This document shows positions 37,957 through 46,668 of a DNA stretch of 64,000 nt, one piece after another. The notes beneath the pieces were generated by a model. That model was not told the origin of the DNA and made no database searches. It saw nothing but the letters and a program-made list of their open reading frames with translations. The DNA comes from Microbulbifer sediminum (GTDB taxonomy: Bacteria > Pseudomonadota > Gammaproteobacteria > Pseudomonadales > Cellvibrionaceae). The position numbers and the translations under genes were made by a program. Positions within the stretch are counted from its first letter, which is position 1. Every line of letters starts with the position of its first letter. The stretch lies in contig NZ_JAJSAP010000008.1 in NCBI RefSeq assembly GCF_021729035.1, positions 104,314 to 168,313 on the forward strand, in the 5' to 3' direction.

Positions 37957-38628
37957 TTGGCTGAGTTCTTTACCGTGCGCCACGGGCAGGCCTCGTTCGG
38001 CGCCGCTGACTACGACAAGCTCTCGGAGCTGGGCTGGCGCCAGGCGCGCTGGCTGGGGGAGCACTGGATGGACCTGGGGGCGGGGTTTGACCGGATTCTG
38101 TGCGGTGACCTGCTGCGCCACCGTGAAACCGCCCGGGGCATCTGTGAGGGCGCGGGCCTGGACCACTCGCGCGTAGAGGTATTGTCGCAACTGAACGAAT
38201 TCGACTTTCAGGCTGTGATGCACACCTATGGGGAGCTGGACCCTGGAGCAGTGCCCGGGACCGGAGCCGGCCGCAGTGATTACTACCGCTTCCTCAAAAA
38301 GGCAATGCGCGCCTGGATCCGTGCGGACATCCACCCCGGAGAAACCTGGGTGGAGTTCGAGCAGCGGGTAAGTGAGGCACTGGCCATCCTGGCGGACAGC
38401 CCGCGTGGCAGCCGCACCCTGGTGGTCAGTTCCGGAGGTGCCATTGCGATGATGGTACGTACGGTCATGGAGGCCGGGCCAGAAGCGGTAATCAAGCTCA
38501 ACATGCAGATTCGCAACACCGCCGTCAGCCACTTTTTCGCCAGTCCTGACAATATCAGCCTGCACAGTTTCAACCATATTCCGCACCTGGAGCACCGCGA
38601 GAGGCGGGAATTCATTACCTACAGCTGA
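37957..38628 (+). CDS. histidine phosphatase superfamily protein lacking the second catalytic His
   Basis: A 223-residue phosphoglycerate-mutase-fold protein. The nucleophile motif VRHGQASFG is at the N terminus, and [14 protein letters not shown] carries the second phosphate-binding Arg region. In place of the usual SHGG near the C terminus it has [12 protein letters not shown], so the second His is Ser. Homologues of this type are often encoded near acyl-CoA dehydrogenase genes; their function is unclear. TTG 37957 has AGGGGG at the right distance; ATG 37912 gives 15 more residues and remains possible. It is the first gene of the operon. Confidence 0.82.
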   Translation: MAEFFTVRHGQASFGAADYDKLSELGWRQARWLGEHWMDLGAGFDRILCGDLLRHRETARGICEGAGLDHSRVEVLSQLNEFDFQAVMHTYGELDPGAVPGTGAGRSDYYRFLKKAMRAWIRADIHPGETWVEFEQRVSEALAILADSPRGSRTLVVSSGGAIAMMVRTVMEAGPEAVIKLNMQIRNTAVSHFFASPDNISLHSFNHIPHLEHRERREFITYS

Positions 38629-38668
38629 CGGCCGTTTGCGGGGCAACAAAAAAAACAGGGGAGCCAAG

Positions 38669-39877
38669 ATGCATTTCGAGTATTCCGACAAGGTCAAGGC
38701 GCTGCGGGAGCGGCTGCTGGATTTTATGCAGGCAAATATTCTCCCTGCAGAGCCAGAGTTCCTGCAGCAATTGCAAAAGGACCGCTGGGATGAGCCCGCA
38801 ATCCTGGCGGAGCTGAAGCAAAAGGCGCGGGAGAAGGAGCTGTGGAATCTGTTCCTGCCAGACCCCCACTTTGGCGCAGGGCTGACCAACCTGGAATATG
38901 CGCCGCTGGCGGAGGAGATGGGGCGGGTCCTGTGGGCCTCTGAAGTGTTCAACTGCAGCGCGCCGGATACCGGTAATATGGAGGTGCTGGCCAAGTATGG
39001 GACTCCCGAGCAGCAGGCGCAGTGGTTGCAGCCATTGCTGGACGGGGAGATCCGTTCCGCATTTGCCATGACCGAGCCAGCGGTGGCCTCTTCAGATGCC
39101 ACCAACATAGAAACCTCGATCGTGCGCGATGGGGATGACTACGTAATCAATGGCCACAAGTTCTACATCAGCGGCCTGATGAATGCCCGTTGCAAGATCA
39201 TGATCGTGATGGGAAAGACGGATCCCAATAGTGCGGACCGTTACCGGCAGCAATCACAAATCCTTGTTCCCACCGATACCCCGGGAGTCAAAATCATCCG
39301 GCCAATGACGGTTTTCGGCTACGACGATGCCCCGGAAGGACATGCCGAGGTGGTCTTTGACAATGTGCGTGTGCCGGCATCCAGCGTCATACTCGGTGAG
39401 GGGCGTGGTTTTGAAATCGCCCAGGGGCGGCTGGGCCCGGGCCGTATCCATCACTGCATGCGCCTTATCGGGATGGCCCAGCGCGCACTGGAAATGATGG
39501 CCCGGCGCGCCGAGCAGCGTGTGGTTTTCGGGCGCCCGATGAGCAAGCAGGGATCAGTGCGGGAGGATATTGCCAGGTCTGCGTGTGAGATCGAGCAAGC
39601 CCGGCTACTGACCCTGAAAGCGGCTGACCAGATGGACCGGTTTGGGAACAAGGCGGCCAAGGAGCTGATCGCCATGATCAAGATTGTCGCACCACAGATG
39701 GCCTGTAACGTAATTGATCGCGCGATACAGATCCACGGTGCTGCGGGGCTTGGCCAGGACCTGGTGCTGGGGCATGCCTATGCCTATGCCCGCACTATCC
39801 GGCTTGCGGACGGTCCTGACCAGGTGCATATGATGCAGTTGGGCCGCAACCTGGCTGCACGCTACGGCGCCGAGTAG
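38669..39877 (+). CDS. acyl-CoA dehydrogenase (ACAD10/11-like)
   Basis: A 402-residue flavoprotein oxidizing or processing acyl-CoA. Visible motifs are [16 protein letters not shown] (FAD and substrate binding), [51 protein letters not shown] and the C-terminal [12 protein letters not shown]. The overall pattern matches the ACAD10/11-like group; the next gene encodes a kinase-like protein that in animal ACAD10/11 is fused to the same dehydrogenase. ATG 38669 follows GGGAGCCAAG; the frame from 38636 has a poor site. Confidence 0.92.
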   Translation: MHFEYSDKVKALRERLLDFMQANILPAEPEFLQQLQKDRWDEPAILAELKQKAREKELWNLFLPDPHFGAGLTNLEYAPLAEEMGRVLWASEVFNCSAPDTGNMEVLAKYGTPEQQAQWLQPLLDGEIRSAFAMTEPAVASSDATNIETSIVRDGDDYVINGHKFYISGLMNARCKIMIVMGKTDPNSADRYRQQSQILVPTDTPGVKIIRPMTVFGYDDAPEGHAEVVFDNVRVPASSVILGEGRGFEIAQGRLGPGRIHHCMRLIGMAQRALEMMARRAEQRVVFGRPMSKQGSVREDIARSACEIEQARLLTLKAADQMDRFGNKAAKELIAMIKIVAPQMACNVIDRAIQIHGAAGLGQDLVLGHAYAYARTIRLADGPDQVHMMQLGRNLAARYGAE

Positions 39878-39938
39878 CACAACAAGACCGCGACAAAGGT
39901 ACAAGGTACGGGGCCGGGTCAAGGCCCGGGAGAACTCG

Positions 39939-40997
39939 ATGGAAGAGACCAAGACATTGCAGAGCAACCAGTCGATAGATCAGCTGCCACTGGCAACGTT
40001 GGAGAAGTACCTGGCCGGGAAGATCCCGGGAGTTTCCGGGCCACTGAAGGCGACAAAATTTTCCGGGGGCCAATCCAATCCCACCTTCAAGCTGGAGACG
40101 ACGTCAGGCACCTGGGTGTTACGGCGCCAGCCACCGGGCAAGCTGCTGAAGTCCGCCCATGCAGTGGATCGGGAATTTCGCGTGATGCGGGCACTGCACG
40201 ATACCGATGTGCCGGTACCGCAGGTGCTCCACCTGTGTGAAGACCGGGAGGTGATCGGCTCCCTGTTTTACATCATGGAATTCTGCGAGGGTCGCATTTT
40301 CTGGGACGCTGCGGTGCCGGAGGTTGACAACAATGAGCGCGCCGGCCTCTACGATGAGATGAACCGGGTGTTGGCTGCCCTGCACAGTGTCGACATCGAA
40401 GCCGTGGGCCTCGGGGATTACGGGAAACCGGGCAACTATTTCCAGCGCCAGTTCGAGCGTTGGAGCGGCCAGTACCGGGCTTCTGAAATCGACACTATCG
40501 CGTCCATGGATGCCCTGATTGACTGGCTTGCCGGGCACCTGCCGCCTGATGACGGTCGCGTGGCCCTGGTACACGGGGATTACCGACTCGACAATATCGT
40601 GTTCCATCCGCTGCAGCCGCGAGCTATCGCCGTACTTGACTGGGAACTGTCCACTCTCGGTCACCCGTTTGCAGACCTTGCCTACCAGTGCATGCAGCTG
40701 CGGATGCCTGCCAGCGGCGAGAAGATGTCTGGCCTGATGGGAGTGGACCGCCAGGCCCTGGCCATTCCCTCGGAGGCCGACTATATCGCCGCTTACTGCG
40801 AGCGCATGGGAATTAGGAAAATTGACAACTGGGCTTTTTACCTTGCGTTCAGTTTTTTCCGACTGGCGGCGATTATCCAGGGGGTGGCCAAGCGTGCCCA
40901 GCAGGGTAACGCCTCCAGCAGGAGCGCAGCCAAAATGGGTGCCCTGGTGGACCCGGTGGCCCGGTTCGCGCTGGACGTGATCGAAAAAGAATACTGA
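39939..40997 (+). CDS. acyl-CoA kinase-like phosphotransferase (APH fold)
   Basis: A 352-residue aminoglycoside-phosphotransferase-fold protein. It has the nucleotide-binding region FSGGQSNPTFKLET and WVLRRQPPGKLLKSAH, the catalytic Brenner motif HGDYRLDNIVFHP and the metal-binding DWELSTLGHPFADLAY. Proteins of this kind phosphorylate 4-hydroxyacyl-CoA in the ACAD10/11 and levulinate (Lva) pathways. Its place directly after the dehydrogenase gene supports a role in hydroxy-fatty-acid breakdown. It is not an antibiotic-resistance gene by context. Confidence 0.88.
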   Translation: MEETKTLQSNQSIDQLPLATLEKYLAGKIPGVSGPLKATKFSGGQSNPTFKLETTSGTWVLRRQPPGKLLKSAHAVDREFRVMRALHDTDVPVPQVLHLCEDREVIGSLFYIMEFCEGRIFWDAAVPEVDNNERAGLYDEMNRVLAALHSVDIEAVGLGDYGKPGNYFQRQFERWSGQYRASEIDTIASMDALIDWLAGHLPPDDGRVALVHGDYRLDNIVFHPLQPRAIAVLDWELSTLGHPFADLAYQCMQLRMPASGEKMSGLMGVDRQALAIPSEADYIAAYCERMGIRKIDNWAFYLAFSFFRLAAIIQGVAKRAQQGNASSRSAAKMGALVDPVARFALDVIEKEY

Positions 40998-41023
40998 CAG
41001 GAAAAGAATACGGAGAAGAAAAA

Positions 41024-41800
41024 ATGTCCACAAACCTGTTTGAACTGACTGGAAAGATTGCCCTGGTGACCGGGGCCAGTCGCGGCATCGGTGAATCCAT
41101 CGCCAGGCTGCTGGCGGAGCAGGGCGCCCACGTCCTGGTTTCAAGCCGAAAGCTGGAAGGCTGCAAGGCGGTAGCGGATGCTATCGTCGATGCCGGCGGC
41201 AAGGCCGAGGCAATGCCCTGCCATATCGGCAGTATGGAGGATATCGAACGGGTTTTTGGCGAGATTCGCGATAGGTTCGGTCGCCTGGACATCCTTGTCA
41301 ATAATGCCGCCACCAACCCCTATTTCGGCCATATTCTCGATACAGACCTCAGCGCTTTCCAGAAGACCGTTGACGTAAACATCCGCGGTTACTTCTTCAT
41401 GTCGGTGGAGGCCGGTAAGTTAATGCGTGAGCAGGGCGGTGGCGTAATCGTGAACACTGCCTCGATTAACGCGCTGCAGCCGGGCGTCGGGCAGGGCATT
41501 TACTCCATCACCAAGGCTGCAGTGGTCAACATGACCAAGGCTTTTGCCAAGGAATGTGCCCAGTTCAATATTCGCGTCAACGCCCTTTTACCGGGCCTGA
41601 CCAAGACGAAGTTCGCCGGTGCCCTGTTTGCACACGAAGACATTTACAAGACGGCTATCGGCCACATTCCGATGCATCGCCATGCTGAGCCGGATGAAAT
41701 GGCCGGCACAGTGCTGTACCTGGTATCCGATGCGTCCAGCTACACCACCGGTGAGTGTGTGGTGGTTGATGGCGGTATGACTTCCTGCGGGGGGATCTGA
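41024..41800 (+). CDS. short-chain dehydrogenase/reductase
   Basis: A 258-residue SDR. The NAD(P) site is TGASRGIG, with NNAA at the usual place, and the catalytic Ser (VNTASIN) and YSITK. Family members reduce or oxidize 3-hydroxyacyl-CoA or related alcohols. It begins 26 bases after the kinase gene and ends one base before the next SDR, so it is within the operon. GAGAAGAAAAA before the start serves as the ribosome site. Confidence 0.92.
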   Translation: MSTNLFELTGKIALVTGASRGIGESIARLLAEQGAHVLVSSRKLEGCKAVADAIVDAGGKAEAMPCHIGSMEDIERVFGEIRDRFGRLDILVNNAATNPYFGHILDTDLSAFQKTVDVNIRGYFFMSVEAGKLMREQGGGVIVNTASINALQPGVGQGIYSITKAAVVNMTKAFAKECAQFNIRVNALLPGLTKTKFAGALFAHEDIYKTAIGHIPMHRHAEPDEMAGTVLYLVSDASSYTTGECVVVDGGMTSCGGI

Positions 41801-41801
41801 T

Positions 41802-42587
41802 ATGACACGGGACCCAATACTCGATTTCTCAGACCGGGTAGCCCTGGTGACTGGTGCCGCCAGTGGCTTCGGCGCCCTGCTGGCCCGGGAGCTCGGCGCG
41901 CGGGGTGCGCACCTGGTCCTGGGTGATATCAACGACGCGGCCCTGATGGCGCTTGTGGATGAGCTTGGCAATGCCGGGATTGAAGTGCGGGCCCGCCGTT
42001 GTGATGTATCGCAGGAAGATGATTGCATTGCGCTGGTAAATGCTGCCCGTGAAGCGTTCGGTCGGCTGGATATTGCGATTAACAATGCCGGCGTGGCACC
42101 GCCAATGATGTCGGTGGAAAAGACCAGTGAAGAGGAAATGGACCGCCAATACAGCATCAACCAGAAGGGGGTATTCTTCGGCATGAAGCACCAGCTGCCG
42201 GTGATGAAACAGCAGCAATCCGGTACCGTGCTGAATGTCTCGTCCATGGCGGGATTGGGCGGTGCGCCAAAGATCGCCTCCTATGCCGCAGCAAAGCACG
42301 CCGTTATCGGCCTGACCAAAACTGCGGCCATCGAAAATGCCAGTCACGGCATTCGCGTCAATGCGGTCTGTCCCTTCTTCACACTGACACCAATGGTCAC
42401 AGATATCGAAACTCCCGAGGGGGTGAGCACCCAGGATTTCCAGGCCTTCCTGGCCGCCGGGTGCCCGATGAAGCGCCTGGCCGAACCGGAGGAGGTGGTC
42501 AGCGCCATGTTGATGCTACTGTCCCCGAAGCTGACTTACGTCACCGGCCAGGCGCTGGCAGTGGATGGCGGGGTTTCCGCCTATTGA
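41802..42587 (+). CDS. short-chain dehydrogenase/reductase
   Basis: A 261-residue SDR with TGAASGFG near residue 18, NNAG, the catalytic Ser in LNVSSMAG and YAAAK. It is clearly different in sequence from the preceding SDR, so the two probably act on different intermediates of one pathway. It follows the preceding gene with a single-base gap, and the ATG is preceded by GGGGGATCTGAT. Confidence 0.92.
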   Translation: MTRDPILDFSDRVALVTGAASGFGALLARELGARGAHLVLGDINDAALMALVDELGNAGIEVRARRCDVSQEDDCIALVNAAREAFGRLDIAINNAGVAPPMMSVEKTSEEEMDRQYSINQKGVFFGMKHQLPVMKQQQSGTVLNVSSMAGLGGAPKIASYAAAKHAVIGLTKTAAIENASHGIRVNAVCPFFTLTPMVTDIETPEGVSTQDFQAFLAAGCPMKRLAEPEEVVSAMLMLLSPKLTYVTGQALAVDGGVSAY

Positions 42588-42645
42588 TAGAGTGCTCACT
42601 GGTCCGATTAGGTGACCCTGGATAAGAGACAATAAGGAGCCGCCC

Positions 42646-43128
42646 ATGTCCACGGCTATCCCGCGTGATGAACTGCAACAATATATTGGCCATACCACTG
42701 AGCCCACTGACTGGCTGACCATTGACCAGTCGCGAATCAATGCTTTCGCTGACTGTACCGGTGACCACCAGTTTATTCATGTGGACCCGGAAGCGGCAGG
42801 CCAAAGTCCCTTCGGTTCCACCATTGCCCATGGATTCCTCACCTTGTCACTGTTGTCCCATTTTGCCGGGCAACTTCGGGTTGGTATTGCGGGGGTGGAA
42901 ATGGCTGTGAACTATGGCCTTGATCGGGTGAGATTTATCAACCCGGTTAAGGTCGACCAGCGAGTACGCGTTCAGGCCCGGGTGCTTGATGTTGTCGACA
43001 GGGGGGGCGGCCGGTATCAGGTCAAGCTAGAGATGACCATGGAAATCGAGGGCGAGGAAAAGCCGGCGTTGATTGCCGAATGGCTGATCATGCAGTTTAC
43101 CGGAGTAATGCAGGGAGAGCGCCAATGA
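42646..43128 (+). CDS. MaoC-like (R)-specific enoyl-CoA hydratase
   Basis: A 160-residue hot-dog-fold hydratase. The active-site motif ADCTGDHQFIHVDPEAAGQS (Asp and His) is followed by GSTIAHGFLTLSLLS, which is diagnostic for MaoC/PhaJ enzymes that hydrate 2-enoyl-CoA. AAGGAGCCGCCC precedes the start. The last four bases overlap the next gene (ATGA). Together with the SDRs it could provide hydratase and dehydrogenase steps, as in peroxisomal multifunctional enzyme type 2. Confidence 0.94.
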   Translation: MSTAIPRDELQQYIGHTTEPTDWLTIDQSRINAFADCTGDHQFIHVDPEAAGQSPFGSTIAHGFLTLSLLSHFAGQLRVGIAGVEMAVNYGLDRVRFINPVKVDQRVRVQARVLDVVDRGGGRYQVKLEMTMEIEGEEKPALIAEWLIMQFTGVMQGERQ

Positions 43129-44048
43129 CCATCCGCTTTGACAGCCAGGTAGCCATCGTTACCGGGGCCGGCAATGGCCTGGGGCGCTCCCATGCCCTGG
43201 AGTTGGCCCGGCGTGGGGCGAGGGTGCTGGTTAACGATTTGGGCGGTGCCCGCGATGGCACCGGTGCTTCACCGGGAGCGGCCGAAGAGGTGGCGGCGGA
43301 AATTGTGGCCGCCGGGGGGGAGGCCTTCGCCAGCGGGACTAATGTCTGTGATTTTGCCCAAGTGCAGGATATGGTTGCCGAGGCCATCGGCAAATGGGGC
43401 CGTGTGGATATACTGGTCAACAATGCCGGTATCCTGCGTGACAAGTCTTTCGCCAACATGGAGATCGAGGATTTTCGCAAGGTGATCGACGTGCACCTGA
43501 TGGGTGCAGTGAATTGCACCAAGGCAGTCTGGTCGCCAATGCGCGATCAGGCTTATGGCAGAGTTGTGATGACAACATCCTCGTCCGGTTTGTACGGGAA
43601 TTTCGGTCAATCGAACTATGGGGCCGCCAAGACCGCCCTGGTTGGCCTGATGAATACCCTGTGCCTGGAGGGTGAGAAATACGGTATCCGGATCAACTGT
43701 CTCTCCCCCACCGCTGCCACCCGTATGACCGAGGACCTGATCCAGGACCCCCGCGTGCTCGACCTGATGAGGCCGGAATCGGTCACCGCCGGCCTGGTGG
43801 CACTGGTTGCTGCGGAGGCGCCCAACCGCACCATTCTGTGTGCGGGGGCAGGGGGCTTTGCCCGGACGCGGATTGTAGAGACCGAGGGTATTTACCTGGC
43901 GCCGGATGAACAGAGCGGGGAAAACGTTCTCCAGTCGTTGAAACAGATTGGAGATGAGACCGGTCAGCAGGAACTGGTCGGCGGTTTTAGCCAGACCTTC
44001 AAGTTCGTACAAAAGGCTGCTGAGGCACTCGAGATCGAGATGGCATAA
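43125..44048 (+). CDS. MFE-2-like 3-hydroxyacyl-CoA dehydrogenase (SDR)
   Basis: A 307-residue SDR. The N terminus TGAGNGLGRSHALELARRGA followed by VLVNDLGGARDGTG is typical of the dehydrogenase unit of peroxisomal multifunctional enzyme type 2. NNAGILRD, TTSSSGLYG and YGAAK complete the motifs. I chose ATG 43125 because it overlaps the MaoC stop and has GGGAG upstream; the longer frame from 43080 lies inside maoC. The adjacent MaoC hydratase is the matching MFE-2 partner activity. Confidence 0.92.
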   Translation: MTIRFDSQVAIVTGAGNGLGRSHALELARRGARVLVNDLGGARDGTGASPGAAEEVAAEIVAAGGEAFASGTNVCDFAQVQDMVAEAIGKWGRVDILVNNAGILRDKSFANMEIEDFRKVIDVHLMGAVNCTKAVWSPMRDQAYGRVVMTTSSSGLYGNFGQSNYGAAKTALVGLMNTLCLEGEKYGIRINCLSPTAATRMTEDLIQDPRVLDLMRPESVTAGLVALVAAEAPNRTILCAGAGGFARTRIVETEGIYLAPDEQSGENVLQSLKQIGDETGQQELVGGFSQTFKFVQKAAEALEIEMA

Positions 44049-44122
44049 CTGGCCGGCCTGTTAAGACAGAACACGACCACTTTGCCGGTGTCTAAATATT
44101 GTGAATTGATGAGGTTTGCCTG

Positions 44123-45100
44123 ATGCGCGCACTGATATGTAGGGAATACGGGCCGGTTGATACGCTGGTGATCGAAGATCACGATGCTCCCGTTCCCCGG
44201 GAAACCGAGGTGCGGATAGAGGTACGTGCTGCGGGTCTGAACTTTCCCGACGTTCTCGTCATTGCCGGAAAGTACCAGGTCAAGCCGCCCCTGCCGTTTA
44301 TCCCCGGTGGGGAATGCGCAGGGGTGGTGAGTGCGGTTGGCAGTAAGGTGAAACGGTTTCGTGTGGGTGACAAGGTGATCGCGATGCCGGGAATGTCCGC
44401 ATTTGCCGAGCAAGTCACTGTAGACCAGAACCTGCTGGTGCCTATGCCGGAAAGCCTGAGTTTTGAGCAGGCGGCCGGTTTCTGTATTACCTATGCCACT
44501 TCATACTATGCCCTGAAACAGCGCGCTGCGCTGCAGCCCGGTGAAACACTGGTGGTCCTGGGGGCGGCCGGTGGAGTGGGGGTGACTGCGATCCAGCTGG
44601 GCAAGGCGTTGGGAGCCCGGGTGATTGCCTGTGCCTCGAGTGCCCGCAAACTCGAGTTCTGTCGTGAGGCGGGCGCCGATGAACTGGTTGATTACAGTCA
44701 GGAGGACCTGAAGGGCCGTATCAGGGAGTTGACCGACGGCCGGGGAGCCGATGTTATTTTTGATCCGGTCGGCGGGGACTATACCGAACAGGCTTATCGA
44801 TCCATCGGCTGGTGTGGCCGCTACCTGGTGATCGGTTTTGCTTCCGGGGATATACCCCACCTCCCCCTGAACCTGCCCCTGCTCAAGGCCGGGGACATAA
44901 TGGGCATATTCTGGGGCAGCTGGGCACAGCGGGACCCGGCCGCTAACCTGCAGAATTTTGCCGAGTTGCTTCAAATGGTTGAGGAAGGGCAGCTGAATCC
45001 CATGGCGACCGAAATCTATTCCCTTGAGGAATTCCGGGAGGCATTTGCAGCTATTACCGAGCGGCGCGCCCGGGGCAAAGTGATCCTCACAATCTCCTGA
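44123..45100 (+). CDS. NADPH:quinone oxidoreductase-like protein (MDR superfamily)
   Basis: A 325-residue zinc-independent medium-chain dehydrogenase/reductase. It has AAGLNFPDVLVIAGKYQ, PFIPGGECAGVVSAVG and the NADPH loop VLGAAGGVGVTAIQLGKALGA; no structural-zinc Cys cluster is present. Such enzymes reduce quinones or 2-enoyl-CoA-like alkenals. It starts 74 bases after the SDR and is probably the last gene of the operon. Confidence 0.92.
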   Translation: MRALICREYGPVDTLVIEDHDAPVPRETEVRIEVRAAGLNFPDVLVIAGKYQVKPPLPFIPGGECAGVVSAVGSKVKRFRVGDKVIAMPGMSAFAEQVTVDQNLLVPMPESLSFEQAAGFCITYATSYYALKQRAALQPGETLVVLGAAGGVGVTAIQLGKALGARVIACASSARKLEFCREAGADELVDYSQEDLKGRIRELTDGRGADVIFDPVGGDYTEQAYRSIGWCGRYLVIGFASGDIPHLPLNLPLLKAGDIMGIFWGSWAQRDPAANLQNFAELLQMVEEGQLNPMATEIYSLEEFREAFAAITERRARGKVILTIS

Positions 45101-45186
45101 AGACCTGTCGAAGACCTGTCACTGTGCAGCGAAAGCCCGGGTATCCTGGCCAGGATTGGCTGGTCTCGCAGTAACCGGCATCGTGT

Positions 45187-45630
45187 TCAGGGTTTTGGAA
45201 GCAGGCGGCAATGCTGCCGTGCTTTTCGGGCGAGATCCCGGGGGAGAGGTGAGTCTGTGATACCCCGCTGCTCTCTTCGCCAGTGGTCGCACAGGGATAC
45301 GTAATTCCCGGCCCGCACCTCGCTGCGCAGCCCGAACCACTGGTCCCGCTGCACGCCGACCGACGAGGGCTGTGGTTGCCAGTTCTCCAGGGGATTTGGG
45401 CCGCTGTTCTGAGTGCCCCCGGGAGTGAGAGCTCCAAGGTACTGAGCCGGATGAATCAGCAAGACCATGACTGCCACAGCGGCGAAGCTACCGGCGGCGC
45501 CAGAAGCCAGGCGATTGGTGCGGGGAGCCGGCTTGTACTGGCGGGCCTGCTGCATAATCCGCTCATCCAGATGTTCCGGGGAAACAAGTTGGCTTGCTGC
45601 CTGCCGGTATTGACTCTCCCAGACACTCAT
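45187..45630 (-). CDS. putative single-pass membrane partner of the upstream sigma factor
   Basis: A 147-residue protein with a short cytoplasmic N terminus (MSVWESQYRQAASQLVSPEH), one transmembrane segment (AAGSFAAVAVMVLLIHPAQYL, about residues 45-65) and a likely periplasmic tail with two Cys. It starts at an ATG that overlaps the sigma-factor stop by four bases. By position and topology it may be an anti-sigma factor, but I see no recognised anti-sigma domain such as a zinc-binding HxxxCxxC motif, so the function is open. Confidence 0.65.
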   Translation of the reverse strand: MSVWESQYRQAASQLVSPEHLDERIMQQARQYKPAPRTNRLASGAAGSFAAVAVMVLLIHPAQYLGALTPGGTQNSGPNPLENWQPQPSSVGVQRDQWFGLRSEVRAGNYVSLCDHWRREQRGITDSPLPRDLARKARQHCRLLPKP

Positions 45631-46163
45631 ACAGTCACCTCCACGATCCGCCACGGCTGCCGCCGAGGTCCATGCAAAATCTCCCTCAACTGTTCCTTGC
45701 CCTGGTGATACTGATCACGACAACGCTTCAGCGAGATGCCCTCGATATCCGCGATTGTGGCCAGGGGCAGTCGGCACTCCATATGGAGCAAGAGTATGTT
45801 TCGTTGACTGCGCGGCAGTTGCTGGATTGCCTCCAGTAGCGGCTCTCCCTGCTGCTGGTGCTCAGGGCGGCCAGTGCCCGCCTCCGCAGGTTCTTCCAGG
45901 TGCCGGCGCAGTAACTTGTTGATACGGATAAAGAGCCAGCTGCGCAGTAGTCGTCCCTGCAAGACCGGAGGGTGTTCGAGCAGGTTGGTCCAGAGTTCCT
46001 CGAGCACGCGATTGGTGCAGGTGAAGTTCATCTGGGCACAGTAACGATAAAGCGAATCCTTATAGCGAGTGTAAAGGTGGCGGAATGCCGCAAGGTTGCG
46101 AGTCGAGTGATAAAACTCGAGTAGCGCCTCGTCATTCAGGTGCTGGTAGTGTTTGCTGGACAA
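45627..46163 (-). CDS. ECF-type RNA polymerase sigma factor (divergent)
   Basis: A 178-residue protein with a region 2-like segment (LNDEALLEFYHSTRNLAAFR, HLYTRYKDSLYRYCAQM, then LRSWLFIRINKLLRRHLEEP) and a region 4-like helix-turn-helix (AIQQLPRSQRNILLLHMECR, LATIADIEGISLKRCRDQYH). This is the plan of ECF sigma factors, though the sequence is distant from common groups. I chose TTG 46163 because GGAGG lies eight bases upstream; a TTG at 46190 is the alternative. It is co-translated with the membrane protein that follows. Confidence 0.8.
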   Translation of the reverse strand: MSSKHYQHLNDEALLEFYHSTRNLAAFRHLYTRYKDSLYRYCAQMNFTCTNRVLEELWTNLLEHPPVLQGRLLRSWLFIRINKLLRRHLEEPAEAGTGRPEHQQQGEPLLEAIQQLPRSQRNILLLHMECRLPLATIADIEGISLKRCRDQYHQGKEQLREILHGPRRQPWRIVEVTV

Positions 46164-46249
46164 GTTGTCGCGCCTCCATGCGCTTCCCAAATCCGCTCAA
46201 TCAAACTGCGGTACGAGCCTGGGCCAGCCGCGCTAGCGGCCGGAAACCG

Positions 46250-46546
46250 TCATCGGTGCCCGTCGTCTTTTCGCTGTGAATGCTGTGCGAAAGAATGCTG
46301 ACGTTTATCGCTGTTATCCCCGTCGGTGTTGTTGCGGGGTAAGTCATCGAGGCGCCGTTTCCTGCGGCTGCCAAGATATACTGCGGCTAATCCGAGGATT
46401 AGCTCATCGACGAACGGCAGGAAATCGGGAACAAACAGGTCCACGAGGAATATAGCGCATATCCACTTGAACAGGTGTGGGTGCTCGAGCCGGCGGGCAT
46501 AGGAAAGGAACCAGCCGACCATGGCACTGGGTAGCACTCTTTTCAT
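46250..46546 (-). CDS. small membrane protein (DUF6116-like)
   Basis: A 98-residue protein with MVGWFLSYARRLEHPHLFKW, then two hydrophobic segments separated by DLFVPDFLPFVDELILGLAA, the pattern of a small family of gammaproteobacterial membrane proteins (DUF6116-like). The C-terminal 40 residues are charged and look disordered. Function unknown. The start ATG at 46546 has AGGAGG at a long distance. It lies between the sigma factor and dinB on the same strand. Confidence 0.7.
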   Translation of the reverse strand: MKRVLPSAMVGWFLSYARRLEHPHLFKWICAIFLVDLFVPDFLPFVDELILGLAAVYLGSRRKRRLDDLPRNNTDGDNSDKRQHSFAQHSQRKDDGHR

Positions 46547-46668
46547 GGGGCGTTCCCGCCTCCTGCCATGGGTGAGTATAGTTGGCTGGCCGAAAAGCTC
46601 TGGTTCTATAGACACCGGCCACGCCAGATTTACTGACTGGTACGTGCCGACCGGTTTACAGTGGCGGG

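Noticed and set aside
39939..40997. Aminoglycoside resistance gene
   Set aside because: The fold is shared, but the acyl-CoA operon context and the ACAD11-like neighbour point to an acyl-CoA kinase.
45099..45120. Tandem GAAGACCTGTC after the quinone oxidoreductase gene
   Set aside because: An 11-base double copy at a gene end is too small to carry a clear meaning.
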